From Arthrobotrys musiformis (lineage: Eukaryota > Ascomycota > Orbiliomycetes > Orbiliales > Orbiliaceae), in the NCBI GenBank assembly GCA_036971715.1, contig JAVHJL010000004.1, positions 1,612,001-1,676,000 on the forward strand: 64,000 nt of DNA. The letters are read 5' to 3'. Position numbers and translations under genes: made by a program. Shown here one piece after another: positions 46,201 to 59,900 of this stretch (positions within the stretch are counted from its first letter, which is position 1; each line of letters opens with the position of its first letter). The notes under the pieces are model-generated. The model was not told where the DNA came from. It was given only the letters and a program-made list of their open reading frames with translations, and made no database searches.

Positions 46201-48181
46201 CCTTGCTCTTCGATCACAGATAACGGATATATCAAACCCGCTTGAAAACGATAAACTCTCTGCCGTTTCTCGGAGTTCAAGGTTAATCTAGACTGTAGAT
46301 GTTGGATATGTGTCGTCTATCGTGAACATTGACAAGGAGAGAGAGGGAAAAATATATCTTTGATAGCGCTATTGGTACTATATTCCGCATACTAATCATC
46401 AGAAGGGCCGACTAGCCCACATCCGTCGGCACCACTAGCCTAATTGAAGCTATTTCCAACCACTAGCTTGAGATATCCGTATTCCGTCGAGCTTAAGTTT
46501 CTATGTGACCTGGAGAGAAAAAAACTCCAAAAGTGACGACCATGCCGCTATAGCCCGGGAACAGGCGATGAGCGATGACCATCCAACAACATGCCTTACA
46601 TTCCCACATCTGCGATGTTCGTCTCCAGAGCTGAGTTACTGGAACCTCCCATCTGCACGTCCCCCATTGCATTACAATGCAATGCCCCTCTTCGCATTTT
46701 GATACGTTACATGGTGACAAACCCCCCAAAAAGCGTGATGTGATATGGAACCTCAGCTCAGCTCCGCCCGTTGTCCACATCATCATCGCAAGAAAATTAA
46801 AGGCATTCGAAATTTCAAAAAACCAGCTTTCCCCGCTGCAAACTGCAAGAGATGATGACTGCATCCTGCTGCAAGGCGTACGTGCGGCCGGCGGGATGGA
46901 ACAAAAGGCTAAGGTGTAGCTATGGGGGGGGGTTACCGCATCGGCGGGGTGCGGACAGCAGCAGTATAGTAACAAAACGCAGCATCAACATCAGACAAGA
47001 GCAAGAAACAAGGCATCCTTTTTTTTCTTCTTTGTCGAAACATGCCATACCAACATGATGATGCATCGATGATGGAGGTGGGCGTAAGTCGATGGCATGA
47101 TTAGACGTACACAAAGACACAAAGACTATGAGCGCCTTTTGGAAGGAGGAGGGGTTCCGCTCGCCGAATGAGCCTTTTTTTAAAAGACATAATCCTGTGG
47201 AACATTCATTTCACAGCAGCGGAAGCGAAACGAATCATGATCGTATCGTATTGACGCTGTGGGTTTACGGTTTATTACTATATTCGTATGTTCGTATATT
47301 CGTTTAATGGTAATATTAATATAGGTAGCCGTTCCCGGCTTGTGACCCTATGGGTACCATATCGACTGATAGAATGTTGAGAATATAATAGCGTGAGTGT
47401 TAAAGTAAGTCAGTAATCACGCCAATGTGGTCTGGCTTTCCATCGGGTTGAACCGTAACCCATTGGCGCTGTCACGAGTTCCATATGGGTCTGGAACACC
47501 TTTTATTGTCCCTCAAGCTTATTTTAGAGGGGAAATTTCTTAGCCAAGCTTAGCTATAGCCCACGTGCATGGAACAGATCGTGCGATCGTAAAATGGAAC
47601 CGGAAAAGGACGGTGGCGTCCTGTAGGAGACGTTGAATTTGACGAGTATGATATCATAACTCTGCAAGAAAATTTAAAGAATATGGATTTTCTAGAAATC
47701 CGCGACAGCCTTTGCGAAAGGAGAGAATTGTAATGTGTGCGCGCCCGATTTGATTTGGAGTTCCAGAAATAGCTGCGATAAGGAAAATAAGGCCTCGAGA
47801 CCGTGAAGCCCTTGCGAGTCGCAAAAAAGATGAGGAAAAAGGATATATGTACAGAAAACAAGAGTATGGCAAGGGACCATGAAAGAATATGAAAATCCCA
47901 GATTTCTCCTAGCTGGCCCGGTTGAACATCCAAAAACATGACAAACAAAACATGATGAGCGGTATTAAACAAAGTAAAAAACAAGGAAATGATATCCTGA
48001 AGCCATTCGATCCCGTGTACCCCCCCATATTAATGTACTATGCAGCAATCTGAACATTCCCTTCTAGCTTCATGTAAAAACCATCCCCAAAAACGCCTGT
48101 CGAAAAATGTAATGACTGACCAGAAATAATAAAAATACACCTAACTTTTAATGGACTCCGATGTCTATGTAGATAATCTAT
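43237..48181. other. 4.9-kb region upstream of VAC7
   Basis: This is the longest gene-free stretch in the window. It should contain the VAC7 promoter and leader and the 3' untranslated region of the protoglobin gene. Several open frames of 100-186 codons (43810-44331, 44613-45167, 44826-45386, 46493-46975) overlap one another on opposite strands and lack recognisable domains, so I leave them out. T/C-rich runs occur at 43415-43430 and 45880-45930. No RNA gene or mobile element was recognised. Confidence 0.45.
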
Positions 48182-49442
48182 CTATATCTTTTTTTCATCA
48201 CTAGCTGCTGCGTCCGAAAATGGATTAGGATCTAAATTTTGCTTCAAAACCGTCCGGCCGTTGACCAGCTTCAGCCTCGGTGTCCCCGGAATGTGGTACT
48301 CACTGAGTCCATTCCCGCTCGCGTTAACCACTGCCGGTCGGGAGGGCACTGCCCTTTGTCGTTCGAGATGCGCAGGATCGGGCCTCGCCATCCCACTGAA
48401 TGGACATCTTCCCATACTCATTCCATCCATGAGATGTGTGGCCTCTTCGATCGGACGACCTAATACAGTCTTTCCGCTTTCAGAGCTACGTTTACTAGCA
48501 CTTGTGCCATTGCTACGTACTGAGGCATCGTCTTCTCCCAAGACTTGTTTGCCATGAAGATACCCCTCCTTGAGGGCATCATCTTCATCAATAGGTTCCT
48601 CTTCTAGGAACTCAAGAGCGTCGGTGTTGTGCCAGCGTTCCATAAGGTCGTTCTGGATCCAGATCACCTTGCCGAGAGCTTTGATGAGGGCGATCTTTCT
48701 GTAGAGTTCTAATCGTGGATGCGAAAGGATTGCCTCGAACATGGCGTCTTGAATGAAACCGAGGCAGGGGCCGAGGAATACGTATTCAACGTGAAGTGGG
48801 TTCTTGCGACCTTTGCCGACGTGCATAAGGCTGGAAAAATGTTAGTGTATCGTTTTTCGAATAATCTAATAAAGGACTCGTATAACACACCCGACTTTGT
48901 CGAGGTACTCCCAGTATTCCATTCTTGTGCAGTCGGAGTTGAGCTTTGTAAGGTACCATCGAAGGAACTGATAGAGAAAAGAGATTCAACCGTTAGTATA
49001 TCTTGAGCTAAGAGGGACAAGAAAGAGTATGCACAGTGCTCACCATCTTTCTGTGCATAATCTGAGCGCTGTCCTCAGTCGCCCAAGAGGTAACTGGACC
49101 CTCATCCCTGCTGTTTCTGGTGGTGAAAACACGAGCTGTGATATCGTATTTCAGGAGTTTCTTGTAGACGATGTTGACAATTGCTGGAATGAGCGCCTTT
49201 ACGTATTTCTGACCTGCGATAAGAGCTGCAACATCCTCTGTTGTTGAAGTTTCCAGTTAGGTTGTATTCTTTATATCGGGACAAAACTTTTGTTGAAAAA
49301 ACATACCAGGTCCGAACTCAAGGAAGGAGTGCAAGAATTGGATTCTGACTGGGAGCGAAGTGTATAGCTCGGTACGGTCGATATGTTCCATGGAAGGAGG
49401 AGCCTCCACATGGTGCTCTTGTTCTTGATCGGCCATCTTCAT
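48182..49442 (-). CDS. Protoglobin-domain protein
   Basis: This protein has a globin fold of the protoglobin type (a haem-binding single domain related to globin-coupled sensors). The ligand or signalling role in fungi is unclear. The four exons, 49442-49307, 49237-49044, 48967-48891 and 48830-48182, give 351 aa with introns of 69, 63 and 60 bp and consistent phases. The domain covers about residues 15-210: HIDRTELYTSLPVRIQFLHS, VYKKLLKYDITARVF, HRKMFLRWYLTKL, WEYLDKVGLMHVG (His at about 139, the likely proximal haem ligand), NPLHVEYVFLGPCLGFIQDA, then IALIKALGKVIWIQNDL. About 140 further residues are acidic then Ser/Pro rich and probably disordered. The start could be 49442 or the second ATG at 49436. 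No transmembrane or output domain is present, so it is not a sensor histidine kinase. Confidence 0.85.
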
Positions 49443-52400
49443 TTTGAAAGGTGTGAGTGTTTGAGATCTTAGAGATCTGAACGAATATAACTTCGAATGA
49501 TATAGATATGAAAAGTAAAGAAATTTCTAGATGTTATTCTAGAAAATGTTTAAGCTTACTCCGTACTTAAGATAAGTAAGTAGTTAAGAGAGAGGCTTGA
49601 CTTGTTCGTATTCGAATCGAGAAATATTATTAAGTGCTGGGTGATATTCCACGTGGAGAAAACGTTGTGGGCATGATTCAGCTTGCGCCGTCCACTCACT
49701 CTTTATACCCCTCTTGCTCAATGAAGCTCAAAAAGGTTACTAAAAGCTTTGAGTAGTTCGAAAATAAATTTCACAAATTTCATCATCGGATTAATTAGGG
49801 ACGGCGGTCCCCGGCGTGTCGCATGATTCGAAGCTCTCTTGGAAATATCGCAGGTGGTCTCAGTAGTGGTCTCACTTAAAGTTGTGAAGTGGCCTGCACC
49901 TCACCTGATACTATTTTGTGTTGCGAACGTTTTGGGAAAGGGGACCAGGCCCCACAGTGGAGTTCCGAAGCACGCCACACGACGTTTTACCATGATGGTC
50001 CGGCCAAACTTGGGATTCCGGGACCTATCATTGGCTGGTAGGGCTGGAATCGCTGGAATCGTTGGAACGGCGGAGGGCTTCTAGTAGTCTAACTAGGCCG
50101 GGGCTTGACCGTTTACGGAGAGGAAGACTCTGCAAGGCCAGTAAGGAAGGAAGTTTTTTATTTTGTCTGCGGCCTATGGCCCATACAGGTAAGTATGATG
50201 TCTACTGGAAGGGGTAAGAGCTCAAGAGGGTACCTGAAGAACCATGATTTTTTGCATTTTGCATTTACACGTTTTGTGGCTTGCGCTTGCCAATTTGCTC
50301 CGGGTGAAGGCAAACGACCTCGTGAGATGCCGGTACCGGCAAATGGTTTTCTTTGGAAATTTCTTCACATTCGAGAACAAATGAGAGAGCTCAGATGACG
50401 GATCATGTCATGGATTAATCTATTTGGCCGAATGAAACCCTGAGGAAGCGAGGGAAGATGCTTCCGAGTGGGGGGGAGGGGAATATTATTATGCCTCCTT
50501 GAAGCCTTTTTCCGATCCGAGATTTGGCGATGCTGCGTACGACGTCCAGGATACATGGGTGATATCATGTGACATTTTCCTTCCGCGAGAATTCGAGAAA
50601 AAAACGGTTCCTTCAACCGTGGGATGGATATAAACCGCCGTTCGGGTCGAGCTGATAGATGATAGATGATAGCTGCTTAGATAGACATAAGACAGACAGG
50701 ACAGATAGCTGATAGGTATCGACGGAATGCCGAAGCTTTGCGGACAATAGCTTGTTTCGACGTACCACACTTGCATATACGCCGTCGAATATCAGCCCAT
50801 ACCAGTGTCATTTCCCCAACGTCATTTGCATATTCCCATCCACCAAGACGGAGTATCTCCATCAGGGTGGGATCTTGGAGAAATCAGATCGTCGATCTCT
50901 CGCTCTCTCTCTCTCTCACATTTCATTCTCGCGAATGAGCGAATGAGCGAACTCAGCTTGTGGGAGCTAGCACGAAAATGTTGATGATGACGAGAATAAT
51001 GATATCGAAGATGAAATTTGCAAGTGGAACCTCTCAACTTCTGGAGCTCCGGTTCTTGCCATTCTGCTGACATGATACGTCCCGTTTAATCTCACGAGGG
51101 TTTTCCTCTGCAATTTGAAGCCGATACAAGAATAGTACTTAGACCCATCTGTCCGTGAAGCTTCAACATAAGCTCAATTCATCCTTTTCATATTCCAAGG
51201 CACCAAGCTGCTCACATAAACCCAGCACTTTGTCAGCCTTCTTACATCCCTAAATCGACGCTATTCCGAACCCATCAATCTCGGGTAAAGACCATGTAAA
51301 TGTTTGCATTGGCATTGGCATTGCATTGACGGCGACGATATCTCAACATTCTCCTGCACCAGCCGGTAATCTCGATAACGGAAAAGAGACTCACAGAAAG
51401 ACAAAGAGAGGGAGAGAGAATTATTGTTCCCCACCCGTCGGACTTTGCATTTCTGACATTATCGTGGGTTTCATTCATTCCCTCGGTCAAACAAGCGTTG
51501 CAGACGCCCAGAATGCTTGTAAGTTGGAAGAAAATTTGCAGAAAAAACTGAGGGTGTCGTGTTTCACTGGACTGGGTTGAGGTTTTCGGGGAAGAGGGAA
51601 GGGCAAGCTAACGGGGATCAGCGATTCGGTTCAACGACGGCACCAAAGTTAGGCCCAGGCGGCACATGACGGCGGGCCCCATTAGCTTGGTATCTGGAAA
51701 TTTTTTCCTTCGCTCCAACCGGCGCTGCTGGTGGATAACGGTGGACGGCTTCCCGATCCCGCGATGGGCTACCGTTTGGCTGGCGGGAAAAGTCAAATAC
51801 TATTATCACTTTGCTCATTTCCTGTGCATTCACGGGGCAAGAGTTCATTTCGTTTGGAGGACGTTAATTGAACCGGACCGAACGTTTACGGAGAGAAACA
51901 AAACCCTAAACGATCGATCGATGCGGTGGGGACACATATGGATACTGGTGACGCTGCTGCTTATGAGGATGGATCACATTCACCTGCCGCTGCTTCTGTT
52001 TCTTCAACCATACTTCATGCTTATGCAGGAAAAATTTCCTTAAAATCCTAAAAAAAAAAGAGATTCATATGCGTCCTCATTTGAGAAAGTGAGAAATTGA
52101 GAAAATTGAGAGGGGGTATTAGATGAGAGAGGGATGTGGGGCAGTTGGATATCAAGCGGGACAGATGCATTTGCATTTTCTGTGCACTGCAGCTGTGCCT
52201 GCATTTCCAATTTTTCCGAACGCACGTTTGTTAGTTATTTCCCTTTTGGGTAACATGTTTACTTTTCAGGGAAATAACAACAACGAAGAGAGAAAAAAAC
52301 AACAAATCAAAACATCAACAATGTCAACAACGTCAACATCAACACACTCAGGCTTCACTGTCAACAAACAACCACTCTGGACTGTTCTAACCTGATCAAA

Positions 52401-53971
52401 TCAACAAATCAGGGGCAAAAGCAATTACCCTCATCCCATACATACCCGCCGCCACTATCCAACCTCACTAAACTAGAGTTCTCCCTCGTCCTCTTGCTCT
52501 CTCTGTCCTTTTCTCCCCATCCTTTTTCTCGTTCCGTCCACCCTTCGAGAACAGACCAAGGCATCGACCCCCATCGATCGATAGCCAGGTTGTTTTTCCC
52601 TAGGTGAGTGAACATATAAACTCTGGCGGTGATGATGATGATGTCCCATTCCCAGGTTATCCTATGTGTCAAACCCACTTCCATCTACATTACATACATG
52701 TGCATGTGCATCCGTGAAAGGCTTGATGATATATATATCCATTGTGACATGGAAGATGATTCGATAGTCAGGGTCTTCGCATGCTTAATATGTATCATGT
52801 GTGTGACCCGGCCGTCGATGGCTTCAATGCATCACCGCTGGCTTTGTCCAGATAGGCAAATAACTGGCAAAGAATAACATGGACTTTGCTGTTTCCCGTC
52901 AGCCTACGCCGACATATCTACACGTATGCACATGTGTAATGTACCTGCTTGTGAGATGCCGTTCCCCACTCTGTTGGCTGTGGTTCATCGATGCAGGCTT
53001 GGTTTAGCGGCGGCAAGTTCTGTTGTCTTCTACACGTTCCGTCCTAGACTCATCTCCTCCTCCTGCCTTTCGCCCCCTTTTCCCCCTTTACCACCCTTCC
53101 CTTCCGTCTACGTGCAGGTGCCCTGCTAGTCCTGGGTGATAGGCTCGATCACCGACGTTGCAGCCGTCGAAGCGTTTATATATTGTTATTTTGTCTATTT
53201 TTGTATATTTGTATTTTGATTTTTGCCGTATTCCGCTAGCCCTGGTCCCTCCCCCATCCCATCGCGCCTCTCTTCCAACTCAACTCAACTCAAACTCTTC
53301 TTCCAACATCAACAACCTCACTAACCTGCCTCAACAGCCGCTGCCAACCTTCCCGAAACGAAACACCAACCACGAGAATCTACCAACGACCGTCCGACTT
53401 TTTACTCAAATACTTCCTCCCGACTCCTACAGGCCATCTCCACAGAAATCCACGATTTCATTTTTTACTGCACGACTTCGAGAATCCACTAGAATCTGAA
53501 AGGCCGTACCTGATTCAAAAAAGCAAGGAAAGGAGAATCCACGGAAGAGTCGGTTACTAGGGCACTTCGCCTGTTTTGTTGATAGACGCATTCCTGGCAA
53601 CCTTTTGTCGCGCGTTCTTTCTCCTTCATACCGGTCGGGCCACCCGTGTCACAACTGAACCGAGGGGGAATCACAATCAGCCGCTACCTTTCAGTGTGGT
53701 TCGCCGTTGCTAACGTCGACTGGTGACCGCGAATAACCCCGAAAAAGAACTAGCCCGAACTTCGAAATATCAGTCGTCATCTTTCTTCGACCAGGCCCTT
53801 CAAGGGTTTTTGGTTGTGTACGCCTTTTATTCCTCTTTCAATCGCTGTTGTGACTTACTGGAGTCAGGTCTTGTACGATTATATCGTCAGATCAAGACAA
53901 ACTCGACCTCTTCCTAGTAGAGGGCTCACTTGGCTTGTCAAATCTCAAGCCAATTCTGTGGATATCGAAAA
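49443..53971. promoter_or_regulatory. 4.5-kb region between the divergent protoglobin and WEE1 genes
   Basis: No gene is supported in this divergent interval. It holds the protoglobin leader on the left and a long WEE1 upstream region on the right. Simple repeats include GATA-type units at about 50655-50730 and CT units near 50896-50918. From about 53030 to 53500 the plus strand is C/T rich and then CA/AAC rich (CAACTCAACTCAACTCAA near 53277), typical of a transcribed fungal leader, so the WEE1 mRNA may start several hundred bases upstream of its ATG and include small upstream frames. Confidence 0.45.
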
Positions 53972-56916
53972 ATGGTCGTTTCGTACTCGCCACACAGACA
54001 AGGAGGCCCAACTCCTGTGGAAAATACCCCGCCATTCACCCCATTCAAACGCTCCAACAGTGGCCTAACTTTGCTTGAAGTGCCACGTCATACGCCTTCC
54101 CCCGTCCCTCAAACCCGCGTCTCGATCAGGCGACAAGGAACTCTAACTCGAACTAGAAGCTCGCCAATATCGACAAGAGGTGCATTGGAAGTCTCTTCGA
54201 CTAACAATCTCAACTGCACTCTCCCATCTCAATCACCCCACAACCCAGAATCAAAAATCACCATGACGACTGAGCCATTCAAGGCGAGGCCATTGCGAGG
54301 CAGAGGGATCGAGAACACACCAGCCATTAGCAGCCCGCTTAAGAGACGGGAGATTTCGGCTGGCGATGTTGCTCCCAGAGTCAAGCGTCGTTCCCAGGAT
54401 GGCGTCGGTCGTCCCTCATCTCGATCCTCATCGCCGGCTGGCTCAGGATCGGATTCATCGAGCAGCGGAAGAAGTAAGACTAGCCGAAGCTCTATTTTCT
54501 CAGGTGTTGGGAAGCCAATCTCCCATACCCCCAGGAAGCCGACCGGCTTGAAGAAGGTCATCAATACACACCACTTCGAGAAGCCAAAGATAGCAAGATC
54601 CCGTCTGGCACCCGCCAAGCCTCCAGTATTTGGTGTATCGACACCACTTGCGCCAGGCAAAGTTAAACGCATTGGTTCCTTCGATAACTTCGTTTCGCCA
54701 GCCTCGAAGGCGAAAGAACCAGCGCTACCTCAAGTTTCAATTTCCCGAGTCGAAGAGATATCCAGGGATGTACCCGCTAGCCCAGCTGTCTCCAAGATCT
54801 CTAATACGCCCTTCAAGAAACCGTTCCCCGCCCCCTTCCCGAGATTGGCATTCACTCCTATGCCACAACGGAGCACTTTTGCTACCCCTCAGATCACGAA
54901 ACCTTTCCCTCCTCAGCCTGCAGTATTTATGTCAACTGGTCTTTTGACCAAAAAGAACCGACCAGCCAATGGAAACAGCATTCTGCCTCCAGAAACACCC
55001 TGCAAGAAGCCCACTTTCATGACGAGAAACCCAACCATGGTCAACAATGCTCCACCCGACACGCCGTTCACCCACAAAGGCAGGGGAAAGTTGAACTTTA
55101 ACCGTACCGAAAGTTTTGCTAGTCTTGCCGATACAGGGTCTCCTGACGCAAGCCAGCAGAGCACACAGCAGAGCACCCAACAGGAATTCCTCCAAACTCC
55201 GACTAAACGGCTACACACCTCCGACAGCGCTGGTAGTTTACGAGGGTTGACTAAGAGATGGAAGACTGATGTTCCGCGTGAGTTATAATATACAAATAAT
55301 ATCATTATTGTTACAAAGCTGACTGTTTTATAGTGTCTCAAGAGCCTGGGTCTCCACAAACCCCACAGGGAAGCGCCAACGTCATTGATCTTGATGCGAG
55401 CCAACTTTCAATTTCTGGCAAGCCTTCTCAACCAATCCTTCTTAGCGACCCCTACCCTTCAACTCCTCGCTCTGCTAGAGATTTGTTTGGAAATCTCGTT
55501 CATACGCCCTCTCACCACGGCAGCTCTCCCGACAAACTTTTCAGCGCTGGTAAGGTTGAGCAGACTATGACACCTGTCATGGATCGCACTTCCAAGACTT
55601 TCTCAAAAGATTGGGATCCGAATCTGGAAGCCAAATTCGCAAAAGTTACACAGATCGGTGCAGGAGAGTTCTCCGTCGTCTTCGAAGTTGAAGCACACCT
55701 TACTCTACAATCGTCTCAGGCTTCCTCCCAGCTCATGACTCCTGAAAACTCTTCTGAGAATGGGTCACCCCCCAACCCGACTCTAATGGTACCCCGCCAC
55801 TATGCTGTCAAAAGGGTTCAATTCCACGGACAGCGGGATCGTGACCATCGTATCGAAGAAGTTGAGATCCTCAAAGCAGTTGGCAAACACAAGAATGTCA
55901 TTGAATACCTTGATAGCTGGGAGACCTCCATTAACTTTAGGGCCTATATACAAACTGAGTTCTGTGAACTTGGCGCCTTGGATGGCTTTCTCTCCGATTA
56001 CGGTAACCACGGGCGCTTAGATCCCTTCAGAATTTGGAAAATCTTCACTGAGATCTCTGAGGTAAGGAAATTCTATTTTCTCATGTAACCTTGAACGCTT
56101 TGCTAACATGCATAAAAACAGGGCCTTAATCACATCCATGGACGGTCTATCCTCCACCTTGACATCAAACCTTCCAATATTTTGGTTTCATACAATGGGT
56201 CCTTGAAGATAGCAGACTTTGGTATGGCTACAAAGTATCCAGCTAGCCGCAGCCTTGAACGAGAAGGAGACCGAGAGTATCTTGCGCCAGAGGTCCTTCA
56301 AAAACATCAATATGCCCGACCTGCGGACATTTTCTCTCTCGGTCTTACTCTTTTGGAAACCGCTGCCAACGTTCAGCTTCCTGACAATGGTCCATCTTGG
56401 CAAAGGCTCCGTGCCGGCGATCTCAGCGAGATCCCCGACCTCACGCCCGAAAGCCTGATGCACAGTTGTATCCGTGATGATCGTGGATTCCCTGTCGTTA
56501 TGAACGATGATTCCCTTAACGACATCGGAGAAGACTCATCGTTTTGCGCCGATAGCAGCTTCACAGCCCCTACGTCTAGCCCCGATGGCCCGTTCGCAAA
56601 ATACATCAGCAACCCGCACTTCCGAGCTCGCGAAACTGAGGACATTCTCCGCCCCCCAAAGTATCTCGAAGGAGACAGCCTTAAGTTTATGATCAACTGG
56701 CTTATCTCTCCCGACCCAGCTCTCCGCCCTAGCACTGCAGAGATTCTCGACTCAGCCGAGGTTCGTTGGATTAAAGGCCACCGAACAAATGGAGCCCTGG
56801 TGTACGAAGGAGAATGGGGGCCTGCGGACAACACCTGCGGACTCTTGGACGATATGGATATTGGAAATCTCTCCGTTGAAAAAATGGAGGAAGATGATTG
56901 GCTCATGATGGAATGA
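53972..56916 (+). CDS. WEE1: WEE1-type cell-cycle kinase
   Basis: Wee1 phosphorylates the inhibitory tyrosine of the mitotic cyclin-dependent kinase and delays entry into mitosis. The three exons, 53972-55277, 55334-56061 and 56122-56916, give 942 aa with introns of 56 and 60 bp. The N-terminal 530 residues form a long disordered regulatory region rich in SP/TP sites (for example FTPFKRSNSGL and LQTPTKRLHTSDS). The kinase domain starts near residue 537 with the glycine loop IGAGEFSVVFEV. Lys595 lies in HYAVKRVQF, Glu in RIEEVEILKAVGKHKNVIEY, the catalytic loop is HLDIKPSNIL (Asp692), and Asp710 lies in ADFGMA. EGDREYLAPEVL is the Wee1-type activation segment. A low-complexity insertion lies between the glycine loop and the lysine strand, and another inside the C-lobe. 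The ATG at 53972 gives the basic, SP-rich N terminus usual in the family. Confidence 0.95.
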
Positions 56917-59900
56917 GCATATTTCTATACAACGAAGCTACGACGAGATAAGACTCGAGGTTTTTTTCTTCTTTCTCCTTATGATTTTGGTTTGCTTGCG
57001 CTTATGATATATTTATTGCACGAAAGACCTTTTGCTTTTGCTATACCCCGTTTTGTTCTTATGTGGCGTGCTTTTTCTTCACTTCTTTCCAGTTTCGACT
57101 GGTTTATCTTAACACCGACTCTCATTCTTGTTTTGGATCTTGTTTACCAAGCTGGGCCTGTAATATTTGTAACACTCAGGAATCCTGGCGGAACGGAATC
57201 GCGCACTTGTATATTTTTCTCTTCCGCTCTCTGCTTTTCTTCCGACTTCTCTGCTGATTCCGTTCTGATTCTTTTCTATGCCTCACGGCCTATAACCTTT
57301 ATTTTTGGCTTTTGTTCTTTTCGACCAATGACGACTACGGTCTGCATATAATTATGGCGTAATACAGGTTTTCTGTTTCTGTTTCCATTTTTCCTCTTTC
57401 CACTGGGTTCCTTTCTTTCTCTCCTTTTTTTACTACAGGTTTCTATTATTCTTTTACTTTTATTGGTGCTTTCTTTGTCGCTCCTTACGCACGCCTTTGA
57501 ATCAAATCAACTTATGCATATTGTCATGCCTATGGCGTTATATGCTTTTTTATGACCCCCCTACTCAATATTTCTTCTATGAATCACCGGTATAGTAGTA
57601 TCGTGTTCCCTCCGAGTAAAACGACAATTGATTGGACTCTATGGTAATAACGCTATCAAACTGCAAGCAAGGGGAAATTGTGTTATTTCTTGCAATAATT
57701 CTTTCATTTTTTTTTTCTTCTTCTACCCGCTTTTTCTAGAATAAACTGATACCCAGGAAGAAGGATAAAGTTTTGTAGGACAGCTAGGCCTCCCTAGCTG
57801 ATTTCGTCTCCGAGGATACGGGTCCGGGTGTAGTGAGGGGACTGTGCGGTTGATGATTCGTGCGGATGTTAAATTACATTGCTGCAAGAGCGGTTCGCTT
57901 ATATTTGTTCCGAGTGCGATGGGTTCGCGATCGGGTGTGTCTGAAGGGTTTGAAGCTAAATGTATAGTGCCATGTTAATGTACTTTTGGGCGGATTTAAA
58001 ACCGACCTAGAGGTTTAATTATTATGGCAAGTTGTGTGGACTTCGAGTTACTTTAAGGCGAGAAAAGTGAGTCTTGTAATCATGGTTTTTGGTAAGCTTT
58101 CATATCCTCCGGTTACTTGGCTAAACGTAAGTTACCAAAACATTGCCACTTTTCTTTGTTTCTTTCAAGTAGGGTTGAATGTTTACAAGATTACTGACAA
58201 TATACCATGATGCTACAGCTCGCTATCGTAAAAAATGAAATAAAAACGGGGGGTATACTAGTCTAGAGTAATGGGGAGGACATCCTGGATTTTTGAAAAC
58301 ATAGATTTCATAAAATGTTTTTAAACCAACCCAACCAGTCATAAATACATCAACATCCACTAACGCATCCTATGCATACTCCTTCATTATACATCACGAA
58401 TAAATTAGAATACACCCCCAAGATCCCGAAATTCGCAACCCCAATCTCTTTCGCCCGCGCCGATTAGCATATATGTATATTTGCCCGTCTGGATTAGACG
58501 TCGACAACACATTAGACGAGTTGTTGGATTTCGTAATCGGGTAATTCGCCAGATTTAGGTAGAGGAGTCGCTCATCTTTGACGCCGCGCATGCAGTCGAT
58601 ATCCTTCTAGTCGTATGCTCTAGACGAGTCGTATAGGACTGCTCTGGGGAGGACATGGCGAATAGGCGTATAATAAAGCAGTGATGCGTTGCGTTGTAGT
58701 TTCGGTGAGAAAGACCTCGAGGTAACTCGTACGCTAAGGAATTTTCGTGTAATATCCTAGTAGGTTCGTCGGAATGGCCTTCGAAAAATGATAGCTTCGT
58801 GGGTATGAAAAGTTATTGGCTCATAACCTGTAGTAGGCCTCTATAGATCTAAGTTCTTGCGTTCTAATTAGATGGAGAGAGCTTCATGAGCTTCACATAA
58901 ATTGTGTGAAGTGAGATGTCATTCGTGAAGTCCTGGCCTGGGGCTTCACGACAGTCGTGGCCCAACATGAAATACCCATAATACCACGTGCTCAGGTTTT
59001 CTCGCACATCCCAGTTGTTGACGCCGATGATTATATAATTATATTTAAACGGGTACTTAAGTATATATATATATAAATCGAGGTAGGGGGCTACGCTGCA
59101 TCATATATTATCGCTGATTGTGTCCATGTGAGCGATGGTAACATTTGTATATTGTCATTGTAAACCTCGGGCTATAGCCGGTCATTTATTGATGCCCTTG
59201 ACCTCTCTGAAGTGTGTAATGATTTTTTTGTTTTCCCCGGAAGCCTTTTAGTTGATAGGATATATATAGGCCCATGCAAGCTTGATATCCCTAGATGTTT
59301 ATTAGTCTTGTATTAAAACGCTTCGCTGCTGAGATGTTTATGTGGCCAAAATATGGTTGGTATGATATACGGATTCGTATGGCCACCGTTACCAGTAGTA
59401 GCATCCCGGGTCTGCAGGGTATATATTGGGAAGAGCATACATGCTCATGTATACGTATCGATGACACATGTCGATATTAGAAGTGATTTGATATTTTTGG
59501 TAGATTTATATCTGGGGGGGGTGAAACTTGCAGAAATCAGGGTTTCATAAATTTACGCCAGCAATCTTGACCTCTTCTCTCTTTCTCTCTTTCTTTGGGG
59601 TTCTAGAGTCGGACACCAGAATCATCGATAAGTTTGTGGGGTCCTCACTACAGATTTTGCGTAGCAATTCTGCGGTGTTCTGGAATTCGAAAATAGTTGC
59701 AGCGATTTATGCATGGTGACTTTATATTGCAGAAATTTGGTGGAGTGTCCAATAAATAAATGATTAATAATACATATATGATCGGCGAAAAAATTTGCAG
59801 ATAGACTAACTACTGTGTCGATGTCGAATGATCTAGTATTGTTCCCCGCCAAGCTATGTTGTCAAATTAGCACTTGCGGTAGTGGGTAGGTATGTATCCC

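Noticed and set aside
46493..46975. 160-codon Cys/Trp-rich minus-strand frame
   Set aside because: No signal peptide with regular Cys spacing and no splice support; judged a chance open frame.
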